From: JAXDMU01 sp963762435
Lineage (GTDB): Bacteria > Pseudomonadota > Alphaproteobacteria > ATCC43930 > CGMCC-115725
Direction: 5' to 3'
DNA length: 64,000 nt
Assembly (NCBI GenBank): GCA_963762435.1
Contig: CAVXLN010000040.1
Span: forward strand, 62,001 to 126,000
Each line of letters opens with the position of its first letter. Within the stretch, counting starts at the first letter, position 1. The translations under genes and the position numbers were made by a program. A model generated the notes under the pieces. It worked only from the letters and a program-made list of their open reading frames with translations, was not told the DNA's origin and searched no databases. Below, in pieces: positions 1 to 8,668 of this stretch.

Positions 1-259
1 CCCGGCCCGTGAAAGCCTCCCCCGCGACGATGCCGGCGCCCACCAGAGGGGCCGCCGCGCGCTCGGCGGCACGATCTTCCGCCAGATCCTCGGGATCGAG
101 CCGGGCGGCGATGATCGTTTCGATGCCGGCGGCTTCGAGTGCTGCGATATCCTCGGCGGACAGGCGCCTGCCTTTGCGGAAGCTTCGATCCGGCAGCTTC
201 AGACCATGGCCCAGGATGGCGCCTTCGGCATCGGCGAGACGGGTCGGGCCAAAGATCAC
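1..259 (-). CDS. Molybdopterin-binding / nucleotidyltransferase-type protein, N-terminal part (cut by window edge)
   Basis: Only the first 86 codons are present. The reading begins GTG ATC TTT GGC CCG (VIFGPTRLADAEGAIL) and continues with LRLP-like and LSAEDIAALEAAG segments. This is how I recall the N-terminus of the alphaproteobacterial fusion of a molybdopterin-binding domain with a MobA/MocA-like nucleotidyltransferase. Such proteins help attach a nucleotide to molybdopterin for hydroxylase-type enzymes. The GTG overlaps the TGA of the XdhC gene upstream by four bases (GTGA), so it is the last visible cistron of the coxD-coxE-xdhC run. The nucleotidyltransferase half lies outside the window, so the fusion architecture is inferred, not seen. 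Confidence 0.7.
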   Translation of the reverse strand, partial: MIFGPTRLADAEGAILGHGLKLPDRSFRKGRRLSAEDIAALEAAGIETIIAARLDPEDLAEDRAAERAAAPLVGAGIVAGEAFTGR

Positions 260-969
260 GCGGGCGTGCCCTTGGGCTCGGCCTTGCGCAGCACTGCCGT
301 CACCTCGGCCATGATCGAGATGGCGATCTCGGCCGGTGTCAAGGCGCCGATCGCCAACCCGATCGGACCATGGATGCGGGCGATATCGTCGGTCGAGAAG
401 CCGGCCTCGGCCAGCCGGTCGCAGCGCTTGGCATGGGTCCGGCGCGATCCCAGCGATCCCACATAGAAGGCGTCCGAGCGCAGGGCGGCCTGCAGGGCCG
501 GATCGTCTATCTTGGGATCATGCGTCAAGGTCACGATCGCCATACGCCGGTCGGGCCTGAGCCCCGGCAAGATCTCGTCCGGCCAGTCGATCGCGATGGT
601 GACGCCGGGGAAGCGCGCGGCAGAGGCAAAGGCTGAGCGCGGATCGATGATGATGACCTTCCAGCCGCCGATCGCGGCCATCGGCGCCAACGCCTGCGCG
701 ATATGGACCGCACCGACGATCACCATGCGCAGGGGCGGGTTCCAGACCTCGACGAAGATCCTCGATTCGCCGGCCTCGATCGTCCTGCTGGTATCGTCGG
801 CGATCGCCTTCAGCACCTCGGCCAGTGCGGCTTCGCCGAGCAGGAGATCACCTTCGACCCGATCCTCATGGACGACGGCCTGGGCGCCGCTCTTGAGATC
901 GGTCGCGAGCGCGCTCGGCAGGCCCGCGCGCCGGGCCGCCAGCAGGGCGTCGAGCAGTTCGAGCTTCAC
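256..969 (-). CDS. XdhC/CoxI family protein, NAD-binding (Rossmann) half
   Basis: A 237-residue protein starting at GTG 969 (VKLELLDALL), which overlaps the TGA of the preceding small XdhC gene by four bases. It shows the central segment RMVIVGAVHIAQALAPMA, a Rossmann-type nucleotide-binding strand and loop, then IIIDPRSAFASAARF, and later DAFYVGSLGSRRTHAKR and IHGPIGLAIGALTPAEIA. These are hallmarks of the XdhC C-terminal domain, which receives and protects the sulfurated molybdenum cofactor before its insertion into xanthine dehydrogenase or CO-dehydrogenase-like enzymes. In single-chain XdhC the two halves are fused; here they are separate, coupled genes. A longer open frame extends upstream to 1248, but it is out of frame with the conserved N-terminal domain and has no family signal. 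Confidence 0.88.
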   Translation of the reverse strand: MKLELLDALLAARRAGLPSALATDLKSGAQAVVHEDRVEGDLLLGEAALAEVLKAIADDTSRTIEAGESRIFVEVWNPPLRMVIVGAVHIAQALAPMAAIGGWKVIIIDPRSAFASAARFPGVTIAIDWPDEILPGLRPDRRMAIVTLTHDPKIDDPALQAALRSDAFYVGSLGSRRTHAKRCDRLAEAGFSTDDIARIHGPIGLAIGALTPAEIAISIMAEVTAVLRKAEPKGTPA

Positions 970-1286
970 GACAGGCGCTCGACGAAGATCTGCACCTTGC
1001 CGCCGCAAGCGAGGCCGACATCCCAGGCCTGCTCGTCGGTGACGCCGAAATCGAGGAGCTTCGGCGCCCCCGAGCGGATCACCTCGAGCGCATTCTCGAC
1101 CACCGCCCCCTCGACACAGCCGCCCGAGACCGAGCCGATGAAGCGGCCTTGGTCGTCCACGGCCAGCTTCGAGCCGACCGGGCGGGGCGAAGAGCCCCAA
1201 GTCGTGACCACGGTCGCCAAGGCCACACCGGTGCCGGCGCGGCGCCACTCCGCAGCCTGGCCGAGGATGCTCTCTGTATCGCTCAT
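966..1286 (-). CDS. XdhC family protein, N-terminal domain (stand-alone)
   Basis: A 106-residue protein beginning MSDTESILGQAAEW. It contains the typical N-terminal XdhC signature: VALATVVTTWGSSPRPVGS followed by GSVSGGCVEGAVVENA with the conserved GGC. Start 1286 was preferred over an in-frame ATG at 1301 because it forms an ATGA junction with the stop of coxE. Its stop overlaps the GTG of the Rossmann-half gene. Known role of the family: binding the molybdenum cofactor during its sulfuration and handover to molybdo-hydroxylases. Its position directly after coxD and coxE matches coxF-type accessory genes. Confidence 0.88.
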   Translation of the reverse strand: MSDTESILGQAAEWRRAGTGVALATVVTTWGSSPRPVGSKLAVDDQGRFIGSVSGGCVEGAVVENALEVIRSGAPKLLDFGVTDEQAWDVGLACGGKVQIFVERLS

Positions 1287-2506
1287 GCTGATGCTCTCCA
1301 TTGCGCCGCCGCTTCGAGCCGCCGCCCGGCCGGCCGCGCCAGCGTTGCGGTCAGATCGGCCAGGCTCGCCAGATTATGGACCGGCCGGAACTCGTCGACA
1401 TGCGGCAGGATCGCCCTCATGCCCAAGGATCTTGGCTCGAACCCGTCCCAGCGCAACAACGGATTGAGCCAGATGAGCCGACGGCAGGATTTGTGCAGCC
1501 GCTCCATCACGGCTCCCAGCCCTTCGCCCCCGGCGCGGTCGAGCCCGTCCGAGATGAACAGCACGATGGCGCCCTGGCCCAGCACGCGCCGTGACCAGAG
1601 GCGGTTGAAGTCGGCGAGGCAGGCGCCGATGCGCGTGCCGCCCGACCAATCCTCGACCGCTTCGGTCACCCGGTCGAGTGCCACATCGACATCCTTGTGG
1701 CGCAGGAAACGCGTGATGTTGGTAAGGCGCGTGCCGAAGAGGAACGTATGGACGCGGTCGCGGTCATTGGTCACCGCATGCATGAAATGCAGGAAGATGC
1801 GGCTGTAGCGGCTCATCGAGCCGGAGATGTCGCACAATATCACGAGCGGCGGTGGCCGGGTCCGTACACTCCGCCGCTTCAGCCAGATCATGCCGGCGCC
1901 GTTCCGGAGGCCGGTGCGGAGTGTCGCCCGCATATCGACGCTCGGGCCCGTCGCATCGGGTGCGAAGCGGCGCGTGCGCACGGCGAAATGCGCGTCGAGC
2001 CTGAGCTTGGCGATCTCGGTCTTGGCGAGCGCCAGTTCCTCCGTGCTCATCTGCTCGAAATCGGCCTTTTGCAGGATCTCGCGAGCGGAGAAGGTCAAGG
2101 CGGCGTCGAGCTCGATCTCCTCCTGCTCCGGCTCTGCCGGCGGGGTGCCATCGAGCTCGCGCATCGCGTCCGCCAGCCGCCGCATCACTTCGGCCTGCTC
2201 GGTCCCGGTCTCCATCCGTGTCTGCGGCAGCACCATGGCAAGCAGCTTTTCGAGGATGCGCGGGTTGCGCCAGAAGATGTGGAAGGCCTGGTCGAAGAGT
2301 TCGCGCTGGTCGCGCCGATTGACGAAGACGGCGCTCAGTGCCCAGTAGAAATCGCGCCGGTTGCCGAGCCCGACGGCACGCACCGCCTCGACCGCGTCGA
2401 TGAGATTGCCGGGCCCGACCGGCAAGCCGGCCGCCCGGAGCGCCCGCGCGAAATACATGAGGTTGGCGAGCAGCCGCCCGCTGGTTTCGGGCGAGGGTTC
2501 CATCAT
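1283..2506 (-). CDS. coxE: VWA domain protein, CoxE family
   Basis: A 407-residue protein. The N-terminal half is helical (LLANLMYFARALRAAGLPVG), and a von Willebrand A domain follows from about residue 220. The MIDAS motif is visible as CDISGSMSRYSR, with further MIDAS residues in the segments FGTRLTNITRFL and VLFISDGLDR. CoxE-type proteins pair with a MoxR AAA ATPase and act in maturation of the CuSMo or MoCD centre of CO-dehydrogenase-like enzymes. Start ATG 2506 sits in the GGTATGATGG context, where the TGA of coxD overlaps it. The downstream XdhC gene is coupled by ATGA. Confidence 0.92.
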   Translation of the reverse strand: MMEPSPETSGRLLANLMYFARALRAAGLPVGPGNLIDAVEAVRAVGLGNRRDFYWALSAVFVNRRDQRELFDQAFHIFWRNPRILEKLLAMVLPQTRMETGTEQAEVMRRLADAMRELDGTPPAEPEQEEIELDAALTFSAREILQKADFEQMSTEELALAKTEIAKLRLDAHFAVRTRRFAPDATGPSVDMRATLRTGLRNGAGMIWLKRRSVRTRPPPLVILCDISGSMSRYSRIFLHFMHAVTNDRDRVHTFLFGTRLTNITRFLRHKDVDVALDRVTEAVEDWSGGTRIGACLADFNRLWSRRVLGQGAIVLFISDGLDRAGGEGLGAVMERLHKSCRRLIWLNPLLRWDGFEPRSLGMRAILPHVDEFRPVHNLASLADLTATLARPAGRRLEAAAQWRASA

Positions 2507-3435
2507 ACCGTGATGTTGGCTTCGGCCTTGAGCTCGGACTTGACCTGGTCGAGCAGGCGCTGCGCTTCGCTGCCTTGCAGCCGCTGGATGTCGTCCTGGT
2601 ATTTCAGGATCACGCCCAGCGTGTCGTTGATCGCCTCCGGCGTCAGCGCCAGCGCGTCGAGCTGCATCAGCGCCTCGGCCCAATCGATCGTCTCGGCGAT
2701 GCCGGGCAGCTTGAAGAGATCCATCTCGCGCAGTTTCTGGACGAAGCCCACGATCTCGCGCGAAAGCGCGGCCGAAGTGCCCGGCGCCTTGACGTGCAGG
2801 ATCTCGAGCTCGCGCGCGGCGGAGGGATAGTCGACCCAGTAATAGAAGCAGCGCCGCTTCAGCGCGTCATGGATCTCGCGCGTGCGGTTCGAGGTGACGA
2901 TGACGATCGGCGGGGCTGCCGCTTTGACCGTGCCGATCTCGGGAATGGTGATCTGGAAATCCGACAGCACCTCGAGCAGATAGGCCTCGAACGCCTCATC
3001 CGTCCGGTCGAGCTCGTCGATCAGCAGCACGGGCGGGCCGGCCGCATCGCTTTCGAGCGCCTGGAGCAGGGGCCGCTTGATCAGAAAACGCTCATCGAAC
3101 ACATCCTTGGCCAGCGCCTCCCGGCTGCCGGCGCCGGCCTCCGCAAGCCGGATCTCGATCATCTGCCTGGCATAGTTCCACTCATAGACAGCCGAAGCGA
3201 CATCGAGTCCCTCATAGCATTGGAGGCGGATGAGCCGCCGCCCCAGCCCGGAGGCCAGCACCTTGGCGATCTCGGTCTTGCCGGTCCCGGCCTCGCCCTC
3301 GAGAAAGAGCGGCCGGCCCAGCTTCAGTGCCAGGAAGATCGCGGTGGCGAGACTCCGGTCGGCGACATAGCGCTCTCGGCCGAGAAGGGCGAGCGTGGCA
3401 TCGACGGTTTCGGGAACGGTGTGGGCGGAAGACAT
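2503..3435 (-). CDS. coxD: MoxR-family AAA+ ATPase, CoxD type
   Basis: A 310-residue AAA+ ATPase. Walker A is GEAGTGKTEIAK (about residue 48), Walker B is VLLIDELDR, and the sensor region reads VIVTSNRTREIHDALKRRC, which is typical of MoxR chaperones. The protein begins MSSAHTVPETVDATLALL. In cox-type operons this ATPase works with the VWA protein encoded immediately downstream, with which it is translationally coupled here, to remodel the molybdenum centre. It is the first gene of the minus-strand accessory run; only 65 bp separate it from the 3' end of a lipoprotein gene upstream, so a promoter may lie in that gap or further back. Confidence 0.93.
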   Translation of the reverse strand: MSSAHTVPETVDATLALLGRERYVADRSLATAIFLALKLGRPLFLEGEAGTGKTEIAKVLASGLGRRLIRLQCYEGLDVASAVYEWNYARQMIEIRLAEAGAGSREALAKDVFDERFLIKRPLLQALESDAAGPPVLLIDELDRTDEAFEAYLLEVLSDFQITIPEIGTVKAAAPPIVIVTSNRTREIHDALKRRCFYYWVDYPSAARELEILHVKAPGTSAALSREIVGFVQKLREMDLFKLPGIAETIDWAEALMQLDALALTPEAINDTLGVILKYQDDIQRLQGSEAQRLLDQVKSELKAEANITV

Positions 3436-3500
3436 GCGGAGCGGATACCTGCAAGGAAGGCCGCCGCCACCCTATTGCCACGCGCCGCAGAGCGGAAGGG

Positions 3501-3929
3501 CTAGGAACGCAGGGCGGTGCCGCTCGGGCAGCTCTTCACACCGGCTAGCTTGATCAACGTGTCCTGGCGTGCGTAGAGCGCTTTCATCTCGTCGCGCTGC
3601 GAATCGTTGAAGTCGATCGCCGTATCGCCGGAGGCGAGGCTGATCGGATTCCAGGCCAGTTTTCGACCCGGTGGACGCGACGCGGCCACGCTGTCGTTCA
3701 CGGCCTGCATCCGAGTGCTGATCGACAGGCGCTCGGCTGCAATGTCGGCGCAGCTCATCGCCGCGTCGCTAGGTGAAAAATCCTCAATCCGCACGCTGGC
3801 GACTCGGTTAGTGCCGGTCGTATCCGGCGGCAGTGTCGGAGCGGCGGAATTGCAGCCGGCGACCAGCAGCAACAGGAATGCAGCTGCGAGGCGGAGGCCG
3901 CGGCAGGCGGGAGTGGACAGGATCACCAC
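3501..3929 (-). CDS. Small lipoprotein, tandem paralogue 1 (unknown function)
   Basis: A 142-residue protein starting at GTG 3929. The N-terminus has a signal sequence ending in the lipobox LLVAGC, followed by a short Pro/Thr segment (TLPPDTTGTNR). The mature part shares VRIEDFS, CADIAAERLS, MQA and ALYARQDTLIKLAGVK with the adjacent gene, so the two are a tandem duplication. I do not recognise the family. It lies within one base of the upstream paralogue's stop codon, so the two are probably cotranscribed and translated in series. Confidence 0.72.
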   Translation of the reverse strand: MVILSTPACRGLRLAAAFLLLLVAGCNSAAPTLPPDTTGTNRVASVRIEDFSPSDAAMSCADIAAERLSISTRMQAVNDSVAASRPPGRKLAWNPISLASGDTAIDFNDSQRDEMKALYARQDTLIKLAGVKSCPSGTALRS

Positions 3930-4343
3930 CTAAGTGCCCGTGCAGTTCTTAACGCCGGCGAGCTTGATCAGCGTGTCCTGGCGAGCATAGAGCGCCTTGA
4001 TCTCGTCCTTTTCCTTGCTGTTGCTCTCCGTCGCAAGGTAGGGCACGAGCAGGAAGCCGCCGGCATAGACGGCCGCTTCGTTCTGTACTCGATTGCCTTC
4101 GATGGAGGCGTTCGCCGCCTGCATCTTGGCGCTTAGCGACTGCCGCTCGGCGGCGATGTCGATGCAGCTTAGCGCCGCGTCCTCTGCCGAGAAATCCTCG
4201 ATGCGCACCGTCTTGCCCCGGTTCGTGCCGGTCGTGTCCGGCGGAAGCTCCGCGACATGCGATGCGCAGCCGGCGAGCGCCAGCAGCAGGAGGGCGGCAG
4301 AGGTGCCGCGGCTATTGTTCAAATACGACGGCACGGCCGGCAC
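3930..4343 (-). CDS. Small lipoprotein, tandem paralogue 2 (unknown function)
   Basis: Up to 137 residues from GTG 4343. The lipobox is LALAGC at about residue 26 and the mature protein begins with ELPPDTTGTNR. It shares with the downstream paralogue the blocks VRIEDFS, SCIDIAAERQS, MQAAN and ALYARQDTLIKLAGVK. It has an additional hydrophobic stretch (AVYAGGFLLVPYLAT) in mid-protein where the paralogue has a polar segment. The start is uncertain: a TTG at 4322 would give a more ordinary lipoprotein signal peptide (LNNSRGTSAALLLLALAGC). The gene overlaps the preceding lipoprotein gene by about 10 to 30 bp depending on the start. Confidence 0.7.
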   Translation of the reverse strand: MPAVPSYLNNSRGTSAALLLLALAGCASHVAELPPDTTGTNRGKTVRIEDFSAEDAALSCIDIAAERQSLSAKMQAANASIEGNRVQNEAAVYAGGFLLVPYLATESNSKEKDEIKALYARQDTLIKLAGVKNCTGT

Positions 4344-4707
4344 CTTCCCTGACGCCCCAGCTCGAAAAGCCGATCCCGACAGTGCCGTAGCGGGCGAGCA
4401 CGACCGCGTCGGCCCCCATCTCCGCCGCCTTCTCGCGCAGCGCGTCGCCGACCTGCTCGACCGTTGGATCCTTGTCGAAGATGGTGACCTTGTTGACCGT
4501 CACCTTGATGTCGCCGAGCGAGCGGTATTTCCGGTCGGTAATGTCGTTCTCGGTCAAGAGGATGTCGGCCGGCGTCTTGGCGGCGGGAGCCGTTGCGCCG
4601 GGCGTTGTCGTCGCATTCGGCGCTTTAGCGACGGAAGAGTAGGAGTAGGTGCCGCAGCCCGACAACAGGCACAGGCTGGCTAGGGCCAACAGAACTCGAA
4701 GGTGCAT
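4312..4707 (-). CDS. Small lipoprotein, unknown function
   Basis: A 131-residue protein starting MHLRVLLALASLCLLSGCG, a clear lipoprotein signal with lipobox LLSGC. After an Ala/Thr/Pro linker comes a compact domain with LGDIKVTVNKVTIFDKDPT and LREKAAEMGADAVVLARYG. That layout resembles small lipoproteins whose C-terminal part carries a GADAVV-type strand, but I cannot assign a named family. The ATG at 4707 was chosen over an upstream in-frame start at 4803 because the signal peptide begins there. It is the first gene of a three-lipoprotein run on the minus strand. Confidence 0.75.
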   Translation of the reverse strand: MHLRVLLALASLCLLSGCGTYSYSSVAKAPNATTTPGATAPAAKTPADILLTENDITDRKYRSLGDIKVTVNKVTIFDKDPTVEQVGDALREKAAEMGADAVVLARYGTVGIGFSSWGVREGAGRAVVFEQ

Positions 4708-5048
4708 CGCGTGCTCTCGTAGGTCAACCTGAGGGATCCGAAGTGCTGCGCCCCGCAGACTTTGGATAGAAATATTGATAGCCCGAGCGGACCCCATTTT
4801 CAACCATCACGACGAGCCGCGTTCTATGCCTCGACCTTGGCAGGGCGGGCGGCGATGTTGCCGCGGAACAGGATCCGTCTCAGCCCTGCAATCTCGGCCT
4901 AAGCGACGCCAGCGCGCTGCAGATGAGGTCTCGTGCCTCGCGCTGCGGGGTTCGATCGAAAGCTCAAGGTTCGGTCAGCCGAATGTCGAGGTGCGGATCG
5001 AGCCGGCCCTGCGTTAATGTAGCGAGGCAGTCTGTTGGAGTTTGCTCA
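4708..5048. other. Intergenic region, divergent promoters expected
   Basis: This 341-bp gap separates the minus-strand lipoprotein run from the plus-strand pentapeptide gene, so it should hold two divergent promoters. I see a possible ribosome binding site (TTGGAG) just before ATG 5049. I see no convincing -35/-10 pair, no repeat and no RNA gene. Confidence 0.4.
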
Positions 5049-5850
5049 ATGCCTCTTCGGCCCTGGCTCGTGGCCCTGCTCATTCTTGCGCTCTCGCCCG
5101 CAGTCCGGGCCGACGGCGCCAGGATGACCGTCCATGAGCTGACGACGCTGCTTGCCAAGGCCGATCACGCCCATCCGGTGCAGCTGCCCGGCCGGGATCT
5201 CAGCCATCTCGATCTAAGCGGGCTCGACTTCCAGGGGGCGAATCTCTCGGGTGCCAATCTCTATGGCGTCAATCTGACGGATGCGGATCTTAGCGGCACC
5301 GATCTCGCACAGGCGATGCTCGATCACAGCACCATCACGCGCACGCGCTTCGTCAATGCGAATATGGCGGATGCCAGCCTGTTCATGGTCGCAGCCTATT
5401 CGACGCTCGTGCCGCAAGCGGTGGAAGCACCGACTTTCGCCGGCGCCGATCTCCGCCATGCCCATATCGCGGCGCAGCTGAGCCGGGCAGACTTCAAAGG
5501 CGCCAATCTCAGCGGGGCCCGGATCGGGCTCGAGCGCTATGACAATACTGCGCGGCTCGTCCGCACCGAGCTTCTCGGCGGCCGATTTCACGGGTGCCAC
5601 CCTCGCCGGCGCCAATTTCCGCGGCGTGCGCCTCGATTTCGCGCGGCTGGGCGGGGCGGACCTCTCCGATTGCGTGCTGATCGATGCCGATCTGTCGCGT
5701 GCGGATCTCAGCGGGGCCGAGCTGGCCGGCGCCGACCTGACCGGAGCCGATCTCGATGGCACGATCCTGCGCGGCGCACGCGATTCGGCAGCGGCCAAGG
5801 GCTTCGACCGGGCGCGCCATGCCGACACGGTGGTGGGACTGGTCCGATGA
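5049..5850 (+). CDS. Exported pentapeptide-repeat protein, interrupted by a +1 frameshift
   Basis: The protein starts MPLRPWLVALLILALSPAVRA, a Sec signal peptide, and then carries many A(D/N)LxX pentapeptide units (for example DLSGLDFQGANLSGANLYG and later ADLSRADLSGAELAGADL). These fold as a right-handed quadrilateral beta helix. The frame breaks at 5577-5581: the first frame reads ELLGG then loses the repeat, while the frame one base later resumes GADFTGATLAGANF. One extra base in GGCGGCCGA explains this. The second frame ends with a TGA that overlaps the ATG of the DUF1194 gene, which argues for one gene of about 266 codons. Its function is unknown; envelope location is inferred from the signal peptide. 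Confidence 0.85.
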
Positions 5851-6533
5851 AGGCGCTGGCGAGGCTGGCTGCTATCGGGAGCCTCGCCCTGCTGCTCGGC
5901 GGGGCGGCGGATCGGCCCGAGACGGCCGACACGGCGCTGGTGCTTGCCGTCGATGTCTCCGGCTCGGTCAATTCGGTGCGCTACAAGCTGCAGATGGAGG
6001 GGCTGGCGCGGGCCTTCGAATCACCCGGTGTGCGTGCGGCGATCCTGTCGGGCGGCCGGGCGATGTTCGTGAGCCTGGTCGAATGGTCCGACCGGCCGAC
6101 GCTCTCGATCCCCTGGACGCTGATCAGCCGCGACGAGGATGTCGACGCCTTCGCGCGGCGCATCCGTGCGGTCGGCCGGGCCGATGGCGAGTTCACCTGC
6201 ATGGCGCGCGCACTCGCCTTCGTCGGCGACAAGGTGCTGCCGTTCCTGCCGACGCCGGCGACGCACAGCGTCGTCGATGTGTCGGGCGACGGTGCCGACA
6301 ATTGCAATACCGATGTGAAGACCAGTGCGGCCCGCGCCGATCTTGTCGCGGCCGGCGTCACCATCAACGGCCTGCCGATCCTCGAGGGTGACGAGCGCGA
6401 GACGCTGGCCGGCTGGTACCATGACAATGTCATCGGCGGCGATGGCGCCTTCGAGATCCCGGCCAACGGCTTCGCCGATTTCGAACGCGCGATGGAGCAG
6501 AAATTCCAGCAGGAAGTGAGCGAAGCGCGGTGA
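5847..6533 (+). CDS. DUF1194 domain protein, exported VWA-like
   Basis: A 228-residue protein with an N-terminal signal or anchor (MKALARLAAIGSLALLLGGA). It then carries the VWA-like core LVLAVDVSGSVNSVRYKLQ (MIDAS DxSxS), followed by VSLVEWSD, CMARALAF and SVVDVSGDGADN, the pattern of the DUF1194 family. The start ATG overlaps the stop of the pentapeptide gene (ATGA), so both proteins are likely made together and exported. Metal-dependent binding through the MIDAS site is expected from the family; the ligand is unknown. Confidence 0.87.
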   Translation: MKALARLAAIGSLALLLGGAADRPETADTALVLAVDVSGSVNSVRYKLQMEGLARAFESPGVRAAILSGGRAMFVSLVEWSDRPTLSIPWTLISRDEDVDAFARRIRAVGRADGEFTCMARALAFVGDKVLPFLPTPATHSVVDVSGDGADNCNTDVKTSAARADLVAAGVTINGLPILEGDERETLAGWYHDNVIGGDGAFEIPANGFADFERAMEQKFQQEVSEAR

Positions 6534-6554
6534 CGCGCCGCACCCGCCCGGCAA

Positions 6555-7349
6555 TCAAGCGATCTTGGCGACCGCCCGTTTCGCCATCACCGTCACGAGA
6601 TGGGCGCGATATTCGGCACTGGCATGAAGGTCGGTGTTGAGATCGTCGGCCGCGACCTTGAGACTCGCCACTGCGTCGGGCGTGAAGGACGTGCCAAGCG
6701 CCTGCTCGAACTCGGGCAGGCGGAAGACCGACGGGCCGGCGCCGGTGACGGCGACGCGAACGGTGCCGCCGGTCTTGGCGACGAACACGCCGACTACCGC
6801 GTAGCGCGAGGCCGGGTTGGGGAATTTCTGATAGGCCGCCTGCTCCGCGATCGGGAAGCTCACCGCGGTCGCGATCTCGTCGGGCTCCAGCGCAGTCTCG
6901 AACATGCCGGTGAAGAAATCCTCGGCGGCGAGGCGGCGCTTGCTCGTGATGACCGTGGCGCCCAGTGCCACGAGGGCGGAGGGATAATCCGCCGCCGGGT
7001 CGTTGTTGCAGATCGAGCCGCCAAGCGTGCCGCGATGGCGCACCTGGGCATCGCCGATATCGCCGGCGAGGGCCGCCAGCGCCGGGATCGCCGATTTCAC
7101 GATGTCGGATGCCCCAACCTCGGCATGAGTCACCATGGCGCCGATGACGATCGCATCGCCCTCGCGCTTGATGCCCTTGAGTTCCGCGATCTTGGCGAGG
7201 TCGATGAGGTCGGAGGGGTTGGCGAGACGCTGCTTCAGCGTCGGGATCAGCGTCATGCCGCCGGCCAGGATCTTGCCGTCATCGGCGGCCCCGATGGCGG
7301 CGATCGCGTCGGCGAGCGAGGTCGGGGCCTGGTAGTTGAAGTCGTACAT
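6555..7349 (-). CDS. coxM: FAD-binding medium subunit of a CO-dehydrogenase/xanthine-dehydrogenase-type enzyme
   Basis: A 264-residue protein starting MYDFNYQAPTSLADAI. The flavin-binding signatures of the medium subunit are present: KILAGGMTLIPTLKQRL (AGG-type motif) and RHRGTLGGSICNNDPAAD (TIGG-type motif). The family passes electrons from the 2Fe-2S subunit to FAD. The start has a GGAGG site immediately upstream (7351-7355). It follows the 2Fe-2S subunit gene by 11 bp on the minus strand and, with coxG upstream, forms a G-S-M cluster. No large subunit is adjacent; the only candidate in the window is at 48.0-50.4 kb. Confidence 0.93.
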   Translation of the reverse strand: MYDFNYQAPTSLADAIAAIGAADDGKILAGGMTLIPTLKQRLANPSDLIDLAKIAELKGIKREGDAIVIGAMVTHAEVGASDIVKSAIPALAALAGDIGDAQVRHRGTLGGSICNNDPAADYPSALVALGATVITSKRRLAAEDFFTGMFETALEPDEIATAVSFPIAEQAAYQKFPNPASRYAVVGVFVAKTGGTVRVAVTGAGPSVFRLPEFEQALGTSFTPDAVASLKVAADDLNTDLHASAEYRAHLVTVMAKRAVAKIA

Positions 7350-7360
7350 GGGAGGCCTCC

Positions 7361-7840
<480 letters not shown>

Positions 7841-7928
7841 CTTCGATCTCTCCTTGGTGCACGAGCGCTCAATCGCGATCGGAGTTTCGTAGCGGCAGAG
7901 CCGCGGGTCAAGCCGCTGTCGGTGCAGC

Positions 7929-8597
7929 TTATCGGCTCGTGACGTGCCAGAGGATGAAGGCCACGATGATGACGAGCCCCGCGATCCATACCATCGGCGA
8001 CAAGCCGCCGGAAGAGACTGGAGCGGGGGCAAGCGCAGGCTGCTGCGGAGGCTCTGACGGGACCGCGGTATCGACCGGAACCGGGGCAGGTACCTCGATC
8101 GGCGCCGCGGCCATGACCACTTCAACGGCCGGGTCGGGGGCCGGGGGTGCCGCAGCCGAGGCCGCGACCAGCGTCGAGAAGGTGCTGAAGAAATCATCGG
8201 CCATCTTGCGTGCCGTACCGTCGATCAGCCGCGAGCCGATCTGCGCCAGCTTGCCGCCGACATTGGCCTGGACCTCGTATTTGAGGATCGTGTCGGCGCC
8301 GTCGGTGGTCAGCGCCACCTTGGCGCCGCCCTTGGCAAAGCCGGCGGCACCGCCGCTGCCTTCGCCGGTGATGGTGTAGCTATTGGGCGGATCGAGGTCG
8401 CTGAGCGTCACCTTGCCGCCGAACTTCGCCTTCACCGGGCCGACCTTCGCCGTGACCTTGGCGCTGAATGCCGTGTCCGAGCTCTTCTCGATCTCGTCGC
8501 AGCCGGGAATGCACTGACGCAGGATCTCGGGGTCGTTCAGCGCTGCCCAAACCTTCTCGCGCGGGGCGGCGATCCGGTATTCGCCGGTCATGTCCAT
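7929..8597 (-). CDS. coxG: CoxG-type SRPBCC protein with C-terminal membrane anchor
   Basis: A 222-residue protein. Residues 1 to about 145 form the CoxG/SRPBCC fold (MDMTGEYRIAAPREKVWAAL, then LRQCIPGCDEIEK and GRL-like helix GSRLIDGTARKMADDFFSTF). A Pro/Ala-rich linker follows, and the chain ends in one transmembrane helix (MVWIAGLVIIVAFILW). CoxG is known to recruit CO dehydrogenase to the cytoplasmic membrane, and the tail anchor fits that role. It lies 88 bp upstream of coxS on the same strand, consistent with a coxG-S-M operon. Confidence 0.9.
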   Translation of the reverse strand: MDMTGEYRIAAPREKVWAALNDPEILRQCIPGCDEIEKSSDTAFSAKVTAKVGPVKAKFGGKVTLSDLDPPNSYTITGEGSGGAAGFAKGGAKVALTTDGADTILKYEVQANVGGKLAQIGSRLIDGTARKMADDFFSTFSTLVAASAAAPPAPDPAVEVVMAAAPIEVPAPVPVDTAVPSEPPQQPALAPAPVSSGGLSPMVWIAGLVIIVAFILWHVTSR

Positions 8598-8668
8598 GGG
8601 GCATCACTCGAATAGATGGGAGCTGTTGCTGCACCCTACGGAACGAAGCCGGGCCGGACAAGGGGCGC

